Assembly (NCBI GenBank): GCA_021234155.1
Contig: JAJEKV010000021.1
Coordinates: forward strand, 15,267,563-15,331,562
DNA: 64,000 nucleotides
Reading direction: 5' to 3'
From: Isoetes taiwanensis
Taxonomy: Eukaryota; Streptophyta; Lycopodiopsida; Isoetales; Isoetaceae
The notes under the pieces were generated by a model. The model had not been told where the DNA came from, ran no database searches, and was given only the letters and a program-made list of their open reading frames with translations. Positions 24,600-36,333 of the stretch are shown here, in pieces (the first letter of the stretch is position 1; each line of letters opens with the position of its first letter). Both the position numbers and the translations under genes were made by a program.

Positions 24600-27500
24600 G
24601 CCTAGAGATCACGTAGTGGTCTCATCATTCCAGTGGTAAGCATCGCGACCCATACCAAGCATAGGTTGCATCGTGGAATTAATCTATAAAGAATTAACCT
24701 CGCCGTCGACATGTTTGACCGATTTCTTAGAGATGACCTTGCCGTCCCATTGCTCCATAAAGGTGTGGTACCGCTTACCAAATCCTTCTTAAGTACCCAC
24801 GGCGTCTTCATCGGCAAGTGTTTCCACTTGACCAAGTATTGGAGGAACTCAGCCTCCTTGTCTTCTTTTTGAAAGCTTTATCAAGAATCATTTTACGAAC
24901 TATTTCCAGCTGCTCCTCGGGCCATTTCCAACAACGTTGGAGTGTCCAAAACGTGCCTGATTTGGAGTATGCTTCTTCAACAAACTCACGGAAGACCTTA
25001 TGAATCTTTAGGTGTGTTTTGGCAATTCTAACTTGTAGGATTGATTACCTACTCTCTTGATTATTCCAAGGGTCCAGCCCACCTTGGAGCAAGCTTCTTG
25101 CAATTGCCAATCCCCGAGCCTTTGCTTCACCTTTATCTTGAGCCATACATCATCTCCAACTTTGAACTCTCTTACGTTCGATGCTTATCGGCGATGCTCT
25201 TTTGTCGGCTTCTTCTTTGCTAGCGAATACCCTCGAACCTCTTCCACGAAATGCTGCATATCGGTAACATCTGCTGCTAAACTTCTACTTTTGACACGGG
25301 GTTGTGCCAAGTGTCCGAGTTAGGCACCGATAGCCATAATTGATCATAAATGGGCACATTTGGGACCGATTCTGCTTTGGTGCTATTGTATGCAAACTCC
25401 ACCAAGTGAATAAATTCTTCCCACATACTTTGCTTATTCCGGACATAGTTTAGTAGCATGTCTTCTAAGATCCTGTTAGTCCGCTCCGGCCTCGCCATCC
25501 CGCCCGAGGATAATCTGCCCGTGCTCATGGATAGCTTGGTCTGAATTGTCGCCAAAGAGGTCTTGCCAAAAGGCACTCATGAACCCGGATCTCATGGAGA
25601 TAATCTCCCTTGGCATGCCATGAAGCACGAAGATCTCTTTGGTGAAGAGCTTTGTTTGATCCATAGTCAGGACTCTCACGTATCCCGCAAGGCACAAAAT
25701 GTACCATCTTTGACAACGTCGACCATCATCAAGGCATCCTTGCCTCGCTGTTCTTAGGAGTCCCGTGGATGAAATCCATGCCGATTACCTCCCACTTAGC
25801 ATTTGGCACTGCTAATGGCTCTAATGCCCCCGAATTCGAAGCTGCTCGCTTTTCGTCAGCTGGCATAGCTGACATTCCTTGATGTAGCGAGCTATTTGCT
25901 TCTTCATTCCTGGCCAATAATAGGCACTGTGCGACTTTGAAATATGTTTTCATGAATCCCGCATGGCCAGCTTATTGGGCATTTGTTGCGTGTCATGGAG
26001 GATCAACTTCCTTACACGATGATTCGGGTGCGCGACAACTTGTTCTTATGGTATAACGTGGTTGCCTTCCTTCTTATAATGCTTGAAGGCCTCCCTCTTT
26101 ATCTACATTCTAGCCTCCTTAGAGAGGCTTTGCCCATACTTCCCCGAAATCCACATCCGTTGGCAAGGACTCTTCAATCCTCTTACCAAAGTCGCCGGAG
26201 AGCGGGGAAATTGCGTTGCAATGCACTCTAGTTGTCGGGGATGCCTTGAAAGCGCTCCGCTACCACATTGAGTTTCCCCGGCTTGTAGACTATATCAAAG
26301 TCGTGACCCTCGAGGAACTCCATCCATCTCCGGCTGCCCTCGGATTGAGGTGTGTTTTGCGGAATACATATTGAGGCTCACGATGGTGGTTATCCAATTG
26401 GAACTTCCTTCCCAAGAGGTAGTGCCTCCATATTCTTAGCACCGACAATCGCAAGCAATTCACGATCGTCTGCGTTGGGTAAGCGGCGTCTGCGTCGTTC
26501 ATCTTCACCGGAATCATCACGGCTACCACACGCTCTTCTTGCATAAGCCTTTTGTGTAGCTATCTTACTGCATCCGTTGCTACAAGCTTATCTTTCTCGG
26601 TCCGGCGGTTAAAGGCTGAAATTTGTTGTTAAAAGCTTCCTTCAACAATTCAAACCCTTTTGGGCTTTCTTGTGCCAATGCTCTACCCAATCTTTCACCT
26701 TCTGCTCCGCTCGTTAGATTACATTATACGGGGCTGCTATCTTAGCAAAGTTCTTCTGAACTTCCCGTGAGTACCACGCTAGACCGAGAAAACTTAGGAA
26801 GCCCTGCGCACATTCTTGGTAGCGCCACCGGATCAACTGCTTCAATCTTGGCGAGTCCGTCGGGATGCCTACGCAGATCACATGACCAAGGTATTCCACC
26901 TTCTCATTCTGCGGCGGCAGCGCCGACAACTTGGCGCATAACCGGTGTCTTCTCAACTTCTCTAGCACCCTTTCTCAAATTGTTGCACGCGCCCTTCAAG
27001 GGATCTGCTATACACCAAAATGTCATCAAAGAAAACAATCACAAAGGTGTCCAGGAACTCCTCGAAGATATAGTTCATGAGCCTCATGAACGTTATGGGC
27101 ATTTGATAAGCCGAAGGCATCCGGCGGAACTCGTAATGCCCATACCATGCCATCAAGGCGGTCTTGTGGATATCCTCCTCCTTTATCCTTATCGATGATA
27201 GCGACCTTAAAGTCAATTTTGGAGAAGATCTTTGCTCCTTGAAGCTGATCCATCAAGTCATCACGATCTTGGAAGCGCATACTTGTTCTTAATGGTGTGC
27301 TTATTCAACTGCCTATAGTCTATGCACATCCTCAAAGATCCATCCTTCTTCTTGACAAAAAGAATGGGCGCTCTCCTAACGGACACTAGGTCTAATGAAA
27401 CCTAGGTCGGCGCTCCTCTAGCTTCTTCTTTATTCTCAGGCAATTCCTGCGTTGTCATTCTATATGGAGCCTTGCTTGTGGGCTTTGTTCACCGTTCGAG

Positions 27501-28300
27501 TGCTATCTCGCACTCGACTCCCCTATAAGGAGGGAGCTGCTTGATCTCATCGGAAAGAGATCGTGGAACTCCGTGATCAACTTAGCTATTTGCCGACAAC
27601 TGGCGAGCATCTTGTCTTCTTTGCTTCCTTCCAATTCCGGCTAAGCTAATCTCAAGCTTGAAGATGTATGCTACCTGCTCACTCTTGATGCACTTGAACA
27701 GCCGTTTAGAAGACATACACCATGATGGGAACAACTTCTTTACTGTTATCTCAATGATCTTGCGTCGGGTGTTGGGAAGGTCACCTTCCGCTTCCACAAT
27801 CAATAATGGCCCCTGCTGGTCCAAGGTACTCCATACCTATTATCAAGTCGTGCTAGATGCCCATTACCTCCGCCCCCATGCCGGATCTTAATCTGGCAAG
27901 TCGATGTCAAAGTTGATTCTTTTTACGCCGTCCGCCTTCTTTGCTCCACTTGCTAAGACAAGCGGGCCTTGGCTTTGACTTTAATGGTTTCAACTTCAAC
28001 ATTTGAACCGTTGCGGGAGATGCAAAGTTATGGCTACTTCACAATCTATTAGGACTATAAATGACTTGGCCTTGGCCTTTCCCATCAATGGAAATTACTT
28101 TTATCTGGCTCTCTTGCTTGCTCAGTATCTATTCGCGGCAAGATATGACACTCACCCTCATATGTGTCGGCGGGCCTCCTGTGCCGCCGCTGTCGGTCAA
28201 AGTGTCCCAATCTCCCAACTCTGCTAATAGCGCTGCACTCATGACATATGGGCAAGTTCATTTGTTCTATGGCTTTGTTGGAAACACCTCAAGCAAAGGC
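24600..28300 (-). pseudogene. gypsy pol (protease-RT-RNase H-integrase), frameshifted
   Basis: Read on the minus strand from right to left. Protease-like LIDCEVAITLHLP lies near 28,010-28,060. Reverse transcriptase begins at 27,345-27,255 ([20 protein letters not shown]), continues with DDLMDQLQGAKIFSKIDF and FGLSNA, and reaches the active-site box VFFDDILVYS near 27,030. RNase H is at about 26,550-26,290. The integrase zinc finger region is near 25,900 (YIKECQLCQL), followed by the catalytic core with WEVIGMDFIHG and FAYNST. A chromodomain-like VKWKHLP block lies at about 24,830. Successive blocks change frame many times and no long ORF remains, so no active polyprotein can be made. Motif order (RT before integrase) is that of Ty3/gypsy. 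Confidence 0.85.
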
Positions 28301-28799
28301 GCTTTTCTATGCCTCGTCTCTTCTCCTTAGGCATGGCCTGCAGAAAGGATCGCCTTTGCTTTGGAGTAGTTTACCCTTCTGTTTGTCTTTGAAGATACAC
28401 CTTCTTCTCCTGCTGCTTCCCTTGATTGCCACTATATATGGGGCTAAAGCTGGTCCTGGTCGGGCTGTTCTCGGGCTGAAACTTCTTTGCCTTGCCTTTA
28501 TCTTGGTAATCTTTGCTGCCTCGCGCTTCACTATTCACGAGGTCCCATTTCGCATACAAACTTATTGCCTTGGACTCGCCCGATCTTTTGTTCTTGGGTT
28601 TATTGCCCTTACAAACTTGCGGATCTCCTCATTCAGACCTTCAATGTAGCTTTCCACCGCATGCTTCTCACCTAACTTTGGCACATCTGACCTTAGCCTC
28701 ATAAATTCCTACGTGTATTTACAGTCTTCGACTTGTTGCCTTCTTTGCAACTGTAGAACCTTTGCATCATCTTGGACTTGTGCTCTCTTGGGCGTAATG

Positions 28800-30734
28800 G
28801 CGGCAGAAGGCTTTAGCAAACTTCTTGAACCGCAAGCATCTGTAAGCCATGAGCCTTAGCATAGCCCTTCCACCAAATCGCGTCTTTCCTCGCCGGGGCT
28901 GTTGCCACCCTGCCTTTATCCTTATCCTTCATACCATAGGCATTTGCCAGTCGGCTCATCTCCAAGCCAAGCCTGCCCCGCTTCCATGCACCTGCCTTGT
29001 TCCCGCTGAGAATTGCTCGAGCTTCTGGCCTTCCAAACATTTCCCAATGCGGAGTCTACTTTCCTCGGTAGTCGAGGTTCTTGTGTCCCTTTGTAGATCC
29101 CTCGGGTGGTTCCTCGCCTTTTCCCGCTCCGGACTTGGTTCCCTCTTCTTCTTCCTCGGAATGGTCTGAATCCTGACCGAGCTTGAGTCGGAGGAGTCCG
29201 GAGCTGGGGGACCTTCCTCTCTTGCTCCTCTTCCCCGTCTCTACCACGTTCTCCGAGGCTGATGCTTGCGGCGGTTGGCGTTACCAATCAACACGCTCCC
29301 AGCGTAAAGGCTAGCAAAGCCTTTATCCGGCCGAGGTCCGTCCTCATTTGCGATATTTCTTCTTCCGGAGTCATTTGTCCAAACTCTTCAGCGGAGTTCC
29401 TTGCCGGGCGTGGCACAGGCGGGGCTCTCATTGCCTCAAAGTTCCCCGTGTGATTGTCGCCTGCGCTCGGGCCTCTAATGCATACACAAGTGGTTCATAT
29501 CTACATGGTTAGTTTTCCTTGCTTTCTTGCTTTATTTATGTTTGTTGGCATGGTTGAGGGACACAAAATGTATCAACAAAACATTTATAGTGCAAGAGAA
29601 TGTTATATTTATATTTTATATTACACTAATACAAGAACTTGCAACCTCTTGCTAATCACTTACGGTGATGCCTCTGTAAGATGGATTATCCTCCAAGAAC
29701 TTTTTCACTTGGGCTGTTCCCAATGAATGGCCCAAGTTCCTAGAACATTGGCTGGAGATCCACCCAGTAATGCTCTTGCTAAATCTTCTATTAGCGAGGT
29801 GTAAGCCGCTATCAATGGCGATCTTGCTTTTGCCTTTTGCCAAGGTATAAGACGCCGAAAGCGCTACCCGCTTTTCACCGTGATTGCATACTTTCGGTGT
29901 TAAGGGGTAGCGTGCATGCCGGCGAATCCCGAGTGCAATCAGCAAATCGATACTCCTTCCTCCCTGCAGGGGTGAACTTGATTGGATAAATCAAGCTATT
30001 CTTCCATCCATCGGCAATGGCGGGGTAATAAGCGTAATGACTTTGTCGTTGCGAGATGGGTCCATCGCCACTCCGGTATCCAGCTCGTATGCGCTTGAAA
30101 TCATCAACCTCCACCGTGGTGAGCTCACCCAGAGTCCTTGGATGTTCTTTGAAGCCCTCCCGAGGCTCGAATTACGCTGCCCTATCAGGGAGGTTAGCGG
30201 GCCGAGCTTGCCGTTAGGATGTTTGAGGTCGCATAGCGGATCCCCATCATTCACGGAGAGCAAGGAACTCTTCCTCCGTCGGTAGCTTGTTCACCGACCT
30301 TTATGCGCCTCCATGATCACCCATGATTTCTTTGTAGGCTTGGATGTCGGAGGTAAACTCTCCGTGTAAGTGTCGGCTTCCCTTACGGAGGGGAAAGTCG
30401 GACTCTCCTGGGACGATGAAGTCGTCCAAGTCCGTTCTTCGGAGTTGGTGCAGCAACTCTTCAGGTCGGTACTCCTTTCCCACGCACTCCGGGGAGGTTT
30501 TGAATGTCCGCCGGGAGTAGAAACTCCTCACGCCGGCGATAATGGGAGCGGGCTTGTGATGCCTAACCCGGGGGTGGCGACTTTCGAGAGTCTCCGCGGC
30601 TTCTTTTCTCGGTCTTGCCACTCCCTCACGCTTGTCGCTTGCTCCTCTGGCGGGTGAAGCTCAACATCGTCTTCCTCCTCCTCAGATTCCTGTTCATCCG
30701 GAGTCTTCTTCCTTCCCCGCACGCTCCTGCTCAT
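28800..30734 (-). pseudogene. gypsy gag region, frameshifted
   Basis: Begins with Met at 30,734 (MSRSVRGRKKTPDEQESEEE), an acidic start. It continues in changing frames through RPEELLHQLRRTDLDDFIVP, VDDFKRIRAGYRSGDGPIS and a lysine-rich segment near 29.0 kb. A cysteine/histidine cluster near 28,240 (CHECSA followed by GHF) may be what remains of the gag zinc knuckle. Position between the 5' leader and pol fits gag; the capsid fold itself cannot be verified by eye. Confidence 0.6.
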
Positions 30735-31307
30735 CGTGGCGAGGAGCCGTTGTTATAAGCTACGGCTAATGGATCCACGTCCATGGGGGAATAGAGGTTT
30801 CCCCACAATGTTCTCTCGGCACGGTGGGTGAGAAAGATTGCCGGGCGGTGTTGAAAGAGAAGTACTTGGTCCCCGTGGCGATTAGGACCATTGGCTCGAG
30901 GTGTCGCGGTCTTTGTTTGTGAGGTATTTGGCGATGTTAGGGACATAAATCTAATCTTGCCCGAGGACTGTCTAGGAACAAAATATCCTATACAAGGAGG
31001 GAGTTGCACTAAGCGGCTGGTTCTACCCTAGCTTGGAACTTCGATCAAGACTCTACTATAAAATCGGGGTGCAAGGTTGCTTTGACGTCCTACCTCCCTT
31101 CCTGAAAATCTGGAAGATTTGGTCGACGTCGACCTCGGCATGAGATGGCCATTTGTGGCTGTACCATCTCACGAAATCCGGAAGTTGCCATTGATTAATT
31201 CTGCGGAAGAAGGTAACAAATGGTTGCAAGAGCCTCGGGAGTTAGGAAATCTACCTAGAAGGGCAGGGGAGCAGATTTGCGAGGGTGCTATGTGAGAAGT
31301 GGCGGGT

Positions 31308-31317
31308 CTATTTATAG
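31308..31317 (-). promoter_or_regulatory. TATA-like box before the gag block
   Basis: CTATAAATAG on the minus strand, identical over ten bases to the box at 33,249-33,258. The next ORFs downstream begin at 31,009 and 30,734. This is a candidate internal promoter inside the gypsy element; no transcript evidence is available. Confidence 0.4.
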
Positions 31318-31502
31318 AAAAGGAAACCCTAATTTTTGGATGACTTGGAAATTTCCTAGGATTGGGTAATTCTAACTTATCTGAGGGTCAAAATAGGAGT
31401 TTGAGGACTATAGGAGATGCTTGAACAAGGCTAGGTTACCTAAAAGATGCTATGCAAGAGGGTTGAAGGTGACTTTGACAAGTCCGTGAAGAATTGGTAA
31501 GA

Positions 31503-31757
31503 GGTCTCACGGCTTGGCCTACCGCCTTCAATCCTAACTTTTTGTTTTTTCTGCGAAATGAGACATCAGTCCCATTTCGTTAAAGGTGTCAATTTGGGTA
31601 AACTAATGGTGTAAGGGTGATGGGCTCACCAAATTGCAGAATCGACCCTTATTTGGTCAATTTGGAGCTGTTTTGGTCAAGTTTGGTGAGGTCTCCACTT
31701 AGCCTCGCTTCAATCCTAACTTTTGTTTTAGACGGCGGTAGCGGTATGCGAGACATC
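31503..31757. repeat. leader repeat boxes, copy 1 (two boxes)
   Basis: Two ~65-bp boxes starting at 31,503 and 31,690, each with GTCTC, a GCCT block, TTCAATCCTAACTTTT and a T-rich run, then GAGACAT. The same pair, with nearly the same spacing (187 versus 185 bp), lies before the upstream ORF at 33,360 and 33,545. They suggest duplication of a leader or promoter segment inside the element. Confidence 0.55.
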
Positions 31758-31903
31758 ATGTCTCTCTCGGCTCCCAAATGTCCTATTTTACTGAAATAAA
31801 AGCTAAAACTTATTAATTTGCTCTAATTAGTCAAGTTTATGTCATCAAAGTAGACAAAATTGCTCTATATTACAAAATTTTTAATTATTTACAACAAAAG
31901 TTT

Positions 31904-33147
31904 CTAAACGCTCTCTCCCTTAATGCGGTCGCAAGACTCATGTCTTGTCGCATCAAGGTTACCAGCTTGGCAATGGATAGTCTTGGCTGTTGAATCTTCA
32001 AAATGTTGTACTATCTTTGCCTCAGTAGCCTCTTGCATTGCTAGCGTCGTCTGTGACTCTAAAGTCCGTTCTATAGGCACCATAACTTCCGCGCACAGCC
32101 GAGCTGAAGGGGGGACGCGGGGATTAGGAGACCAGTTGCTGAAGTGTCTAATCTCCCTTAACGCTCTTCTCTCTACCTCCTTCCTATCCGCTTTCTTCAC
32201 GGGTGGCGGCAGGAACCTTGGGCTTGATGGTGGTGGCGGCCTTAAGGTTTCTTTAGCCGTTAATTCGCCCTCCCTCGATGAACTTAACCCTGTTTTCCTC
32301 ATAATATTTGTTATAGGCCTCCCATTTCTTCATGTAGGCCTCGTGCTCTCTCATCTTCCTCTCATAAATCTTCACCCTGTCGGTGGCGTAGAAGCTCCCG
32401 CAGGTCGTGGTTGCTTCTTTCTATCCCATGCCGGGTATTCAGGGGGCTTCTGCACTTGGTCTTGGTGGGGTTGCTCAGGTGCCGGCTGCTCAGGTACTTC
32501 CTGCTCGTCGCCTGGGTGCTTGGAAGAGCTTCCACCTGCAGCGTTAGGGTTGAAGTCTTCATCAGAAGAGTCGTCGGAAGGGTTTGGGGGTTCGTCAGGT
32601 TGCCGCTCCTTAATGATAATATTTGGGTTTGGCCTCTTCCTCGGCGGGCAGTCCTTCGTTCTCCTTATGCCGGCCACGAACTTCCCTTTCTTTTTCTTCT
32701 TTTCTTCTGCTGCCTTTTGTTCCTCTTCCTCCCTTTTCCTCTTTTTGTCTTCCCTTCTCTTACTGCTTGCCAGAGTACTTCACGATGAAATCTTCTAAGG
32801 TCACGCTACCTCCGTGGCTCCGGACGATCACTTGCTCATCACCTTTCGAGGATTTCCGTGGGTGCGTCTGAATGGTCTGCTTGTTCCTGCTGCCGGATCT
32901 CCCTCTCTATCTCCTCATACACCTCCCTCGTCTAAATTAAGTCCATGGAGTTTGGAGATGTGGCCTCAATCCTCCTCCACTGCCGGGTTGAAGACATCGA
33001 TCAAATCGGAGGTGTCTTGCTCTTCGTCCCGGCGAACGACCCCCTCTTGCGAGCCTCTCCACGAAGCATCTTCGAATGATCTCTGTCTCGGTGGCTGGTG
33101 GTTTTCGCTGGGCGGCTTTCCTTCTTGATCTGTTTGGTTCGGGCCAT
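31904..33147 (-). pseudogene. extra ORF upstream of gag in the gypsy element
   Basis: A protein-like region of about 400 codons lies between the PBS and gag. It begins at Met 33,147 in a favourable context (AAACATGGC), about 100 bp after a TATA-like box. It reads on through frameshifts into a charged, lysine/glutamate-rich stretch near 32,700, an acidic proline-rich stretch (32,677-32,372; PPNPSDDSSDEDFNPNAAGG) and a helical C-terminal part ending at 31,904. No known domain is recognised. Some plant gypsy lineages (Ogre/Tat) are known to carry an ORF before gag, but those lack chromodomains, so the match is not simple. The first residues resemble the histone H3 tail; see findings. Frames disagree near 33,050-33,140, so the true start is not certain. 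Confidence 0.5.
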
Positions 33148-33248
33148 GTTTTACGGATCGTCAATCGGATAAAAGCGCCCGAAAGATCGCCTAAATTGGG
33201 AGAGCGGATTTCTAGGGCTTGGGCGAAAAAAAATGAGGGGTTCTATAT

Positions 33249-33258
33249 CTATTTATAG
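33249..33258 (-). promoter_or_regulatory. TATA-like box before the upstream ORF
   Basis: CTATAAATAG on the minus strand, 100 bp before the Met codon at 33,147 and identical to the box at 31,308-31,317. Candidate internal promoter of the gypsy element. Confidence 0.4.
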
Positions 33259-33359
33259 CTTGGGGAATTTTAGGTCAAAACTCAAGTTCTTGTTGTTTAA
33301 CATGCTAAGGCACCAATTTATCTAAAACTTATACTTATTTCAGACTTTTTCTACCCATT

Positions 33360-33615
33360 GGTCTCACGACTGCGCCTCGTTCCAATACTAATGTTTAGTT
33401 TTTGCGACCAGGAAATGGTAGATCTCATACATTTCTAGGGTTTTAGGTAATTAAAACATGCTATTCTAACTAATTCCTACCTTAGAATTAGCCTTACCAC
33501 ATTATTTATCTCAAATTCATCATGTTTTGGTGTTCTTGGCTCGATGTCTCATAGCTTAAGCCTCTCGCTTCAAAACAAAAAGTTAGTTTTAGCGACCGGT
33601 ATGGCTGTGAGACCA
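33360..33615. repeat. leader repeat boxes, copy 2 (two boxes)
   Basis: Boxes starting at 33,360 and 33,545, similar to those at 31,503 and 31,690. The second box is bounded by TGTCTCAT and GTGAGACC, so its ends are inverted. They stand between the PBS and the TATA-like box of the upstream ORF. Confidence 0.5.
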
Positions 33616-33803
33616 CCTCACTTGGAAAATTTTGGCTCATTCTTTTTAATCTTGTTAAATTCCAATTCACTTAATTGTTACTAGCTTAGCATAACTACAA
33701 AGGTGAGAAAAAATTTTCCCCACTTTTCGAGGCTTGAGGATCCTATCAAGTTAGTACTCACGGGAACATGGTTAGGTGCTTTGCTCTTGGTCTCCAAGAA
33801 CAT

Positions 33804-33815
33804 TGCTCGATACCA
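33804..33815 (-). other. primer binding site, tRNA-Met type
   Basis: On the minus strand TGGTATCGAGCA follows the 5' LTR by one base. It matches the plant initiator tRNA-Met PBS TGGTATCAGAGC with one base missing. The copia element in this window has the unaltered form. Confidence 0.7.
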
Positions 33816-33816
33816 T

Positions 33817-35369
33817 CGTAGCGTCCCCTACTGTTATCACGGTGCACTCACCGTGTATACAAACGAGAGTTCTTCCCCATACCAGCTCCATGTCGATACA
33901 AGGCCCTCCACATATCACCGCACCCCGTAACGAGTCACCGATTGGGAAGAGTGAAGGTGTCATTCTACCCCGCCTCTCCCTCGGGGCCTACCTAGGCTGC
34001 GAAGCGTAAACATACATGTCGGTAGCACATACATCAACATCCCTGTGACCATCTCGAAGGATGGTCCTCCTCATATCTGCATAGACAAAGATCAGCACAT
34101 CACATAGGGGATTCTACCCAAGGCTCGGACTCAAAGGATGACCGGCGGCTTGGGTCTCCGTGAGTTCGTTATGACGTAATTCATGGCAATGGATTTACCG
34201 GGCATAAGAACATGGCATAGGGTTGTCCACTCCATCCTCCCCTCCAATGCACACTTTGGTAGGTTGAAAAGTGTCGGGACCCGGCGTCAGCCAGCCGATG
34301 CATAGCCAAGGGGCTATTCCCGGTCTCATCCTCCCGGTTCGATGGGGCGGTGGGGATCACTCCCTCCGAGATCTACATGCTAACTCAAGGTGACTAGAGG
34401 GCCACCGCCTCGTTCGACCGAACCCACTGGAAAGTGTACACCACTTCACGGTGTCGAGCCCATGCCTTACCCGCTTTCGGTGGTAAGCCATCGACCTAGT
34501 CACAATGATCCCTCGTAGGCTTTACACACCGGGGGGATCGTTCAAGAATCGGACATGAATCTCCTTCTTAGCCGCCCGCCCCTTCACCCACAACCGGTGT
34601 GGCTCTTGTACACAGCCTAATCTACAAGTGCTAGAGAGGCTACTCTAGGAGCATCAACTACAAGCTTTAGGGCCTCTACCCCCTTCCCAATACAAGGAGT
34701 TCACGAAAATACATCATCCAAATATATCACGTATTAAGAACTAAAGAACTAGATCCAATCATAGAGTTAGGTTCTTTAGTTAGTGTCCCAATCTAAGATC
34801 TAGATAACTACTATGGGCAATTTAATAGTCTAAACCTACTGATTCTATGACTAGAAGACGGTTTAAGCTATTAAATTGACCAAATACCTGATCCTTGAGT
34901 GGCTCCTCCCCGACCCGAGTTCAACCATCCTGGCCGAAATGATCAATCGAGGGAACCGATGGCTTAATTAAGCTTGGGCAGCGTCGGAGGCGGGTTTTGG
35001 CTCCTGGGCAGCCAAAACTGACTCTAAAACCCTAAGGGCTAAAAACTAGCAAGCTAGGGTTTCCTACCCTAAATAGACATGGGGTTTAGGCTAGGGTTTC
35101 CAATTACCCAATTTGGCATGTGGGATAATTGGAAAGGCCCCACTTGCCTTTAGTGGCTAGGTGGCAAAATATGCCAACATGGAAAGGTGTGCCCTCATTA
35201 ATGTGCACATGTGCACATTAATAATATATGAACACTCCTAGCAAGTTGCCCCCTAGGGCTACTTACCTGGCTATCCGTTGGCGTGCACCGCCAATCGGTG
35301 TGCGTAATGCGGCGTGACGGGCGATTACAATGTACGCCCCGGGCGTATATCTTGTCTTTGAACGTCACA
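33817..35369 (-). repeat. gypsy 5' LTR (right copy)
   Basis: Same sequence as the left LTR apart from many small indels, and with a 20-bp addition at about 35,201-35,220 that creates a perfect 24-bp palindrome. Its right end (minus-strand start TGTGACG) is at 35,369. Confidence 0.85.
35198..35221. repeat. 24-bp perfect palindrome in the right LTR only
   Basis: The sequence from TTAATGTGCACA to its exact reverse complement forms a palindrome with no spacer. The left LTR has only the outer TTAATAATATA context at the corresponding place (about 23,690), so the palindrome arose in, or was lost from, one LTR. Confidence 0.8.
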
Positions 35370-35370
35370 C

Positions 35371-36104
35371 ATGCCCTCCGACATGAGAACTATTTTGTTT
35401 GGGCTACCTGCTGGGTTCGTGCCTGTAGAGCGAAATGGCCCTGGGAGGAGAAGGTATTGGGATGATAGCATCCCTGAGGATGAGCAAGACTTTAATTTCC
35501 TGGATGTTTGTGATGAGTCTTATAGTCATGACAGTGATGATGTGGTTGTTTTGGAGCCTAGTGTGGATTTCATCCCCGTGCACAGGGGTGATTGCACCAT
35601 GGCTGTTGGATGATCATATTTGTTGGCTTTCGAGTGTACAGTTTTGTCTTTTTTTCATGGCTTTGTTTGGTTTTTAGTTGCAGGTAGTGATGGACACTGA
35701 TGGAGATCCTTCATTCTTTGGGGTGGAAACACCTCCTGCCATCTTTGCCTGATTCCTATATTTCCTCTAGAGTTGAAGCTTCACATCCAGATCCGGTCAT
35801 ATTCTCGGCTGAGCCTGAGGCAGTTTTCTCTGCTCAAGAATTTGTTAGTAGCATCGTGCAGGTGGGAACTGAAGCGCATAGGATTGCGGCGTCCTTGCGC
35901 TTGCTTAGGCGGCAGCTTAGTGGGTTCTATGCTTCGATCCAGAATGCTATCTCTGCTGTGGAATGGGATCAATTGGGGGTACCTGTGTCTGAGTTACATG
36001 TGCTGCGCTCTCATATGAGCTTAGCTAGAGTCTTGCTCGTGCAAGAGATTCGGCGGTTGGATGAACTGATTAGGCATGCTCAGAGTGGCGCGCCCATGAA
36101 CTGA
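35371..36104 (+). CDS. unrecognised ORF pair (hypothetical)
   Basis: Two open stretches with protein-like composition. The first (35,371-35,613, 80 codons) begins with ATG next to the LTR end and is acidic, with runs such as DSDDVVVLEPSVDF. The second follows a TTGCAG acceptor-like site at 35,686. It reads MDTDGDPSFFGVETPPAIF before a TGA, while another frame is open from 35,700 to 36,104 and is rich in helix-forming residues (RIAASLRLLRRQLSGFYASI), ending QSGAPMN. A frameshift near 35,750 could join them. I recognise no family. It may be a host gene fragment or part of another element next to the gypsy insertion. Confidence 0.3.
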
Positions 36105-36333
36105 TCTGTTTTCATCTCCTTCTTTCTGTTTTTGTGTGGCCTGGAAGAACTGCTTATGCTTTTATAATTTTCTGAATGTGTTGTTCAATTTGTTGCAGCT
36201 TGGTCTTCATTGGCAGGTATGATCTTGACACGTGTTGATTCTTTTGCATGAGGCTGCTGTATAAACCGAGTTTCAGAGTGCCTCTTTATATATTGAAATA
36301 ATCTGTTGATACTAACTCCTTTTGTTTCTTAGT

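Larger units (their letters stand above)
22315..35369 (-). mobile_element. Ty3/gypsy LTR retrotransposon, full length, degenerate
   Basis: Two direct repeats of about 1.5 kb bound a ~10 kb interior read on the minus strand. The structural parts are all present: a PBS next to the right (5') LTR, a purine-rich PPT next to the left (3') LTR, gag and pol (zinc finger, RT, RNase H, H2C2 and integrase core, chromodomain-like end), plus an extra ORF upstream of gag. All ORFs are frameshifted, and the two LTRs differ by many small indels, so the copy is not recent or its sequence is error-rich. No clean 5-bp target duplication is seen: the flanks are ATCTT left and CATGC right, with only ATGC shared five bases off. 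Confidence 0.85.
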
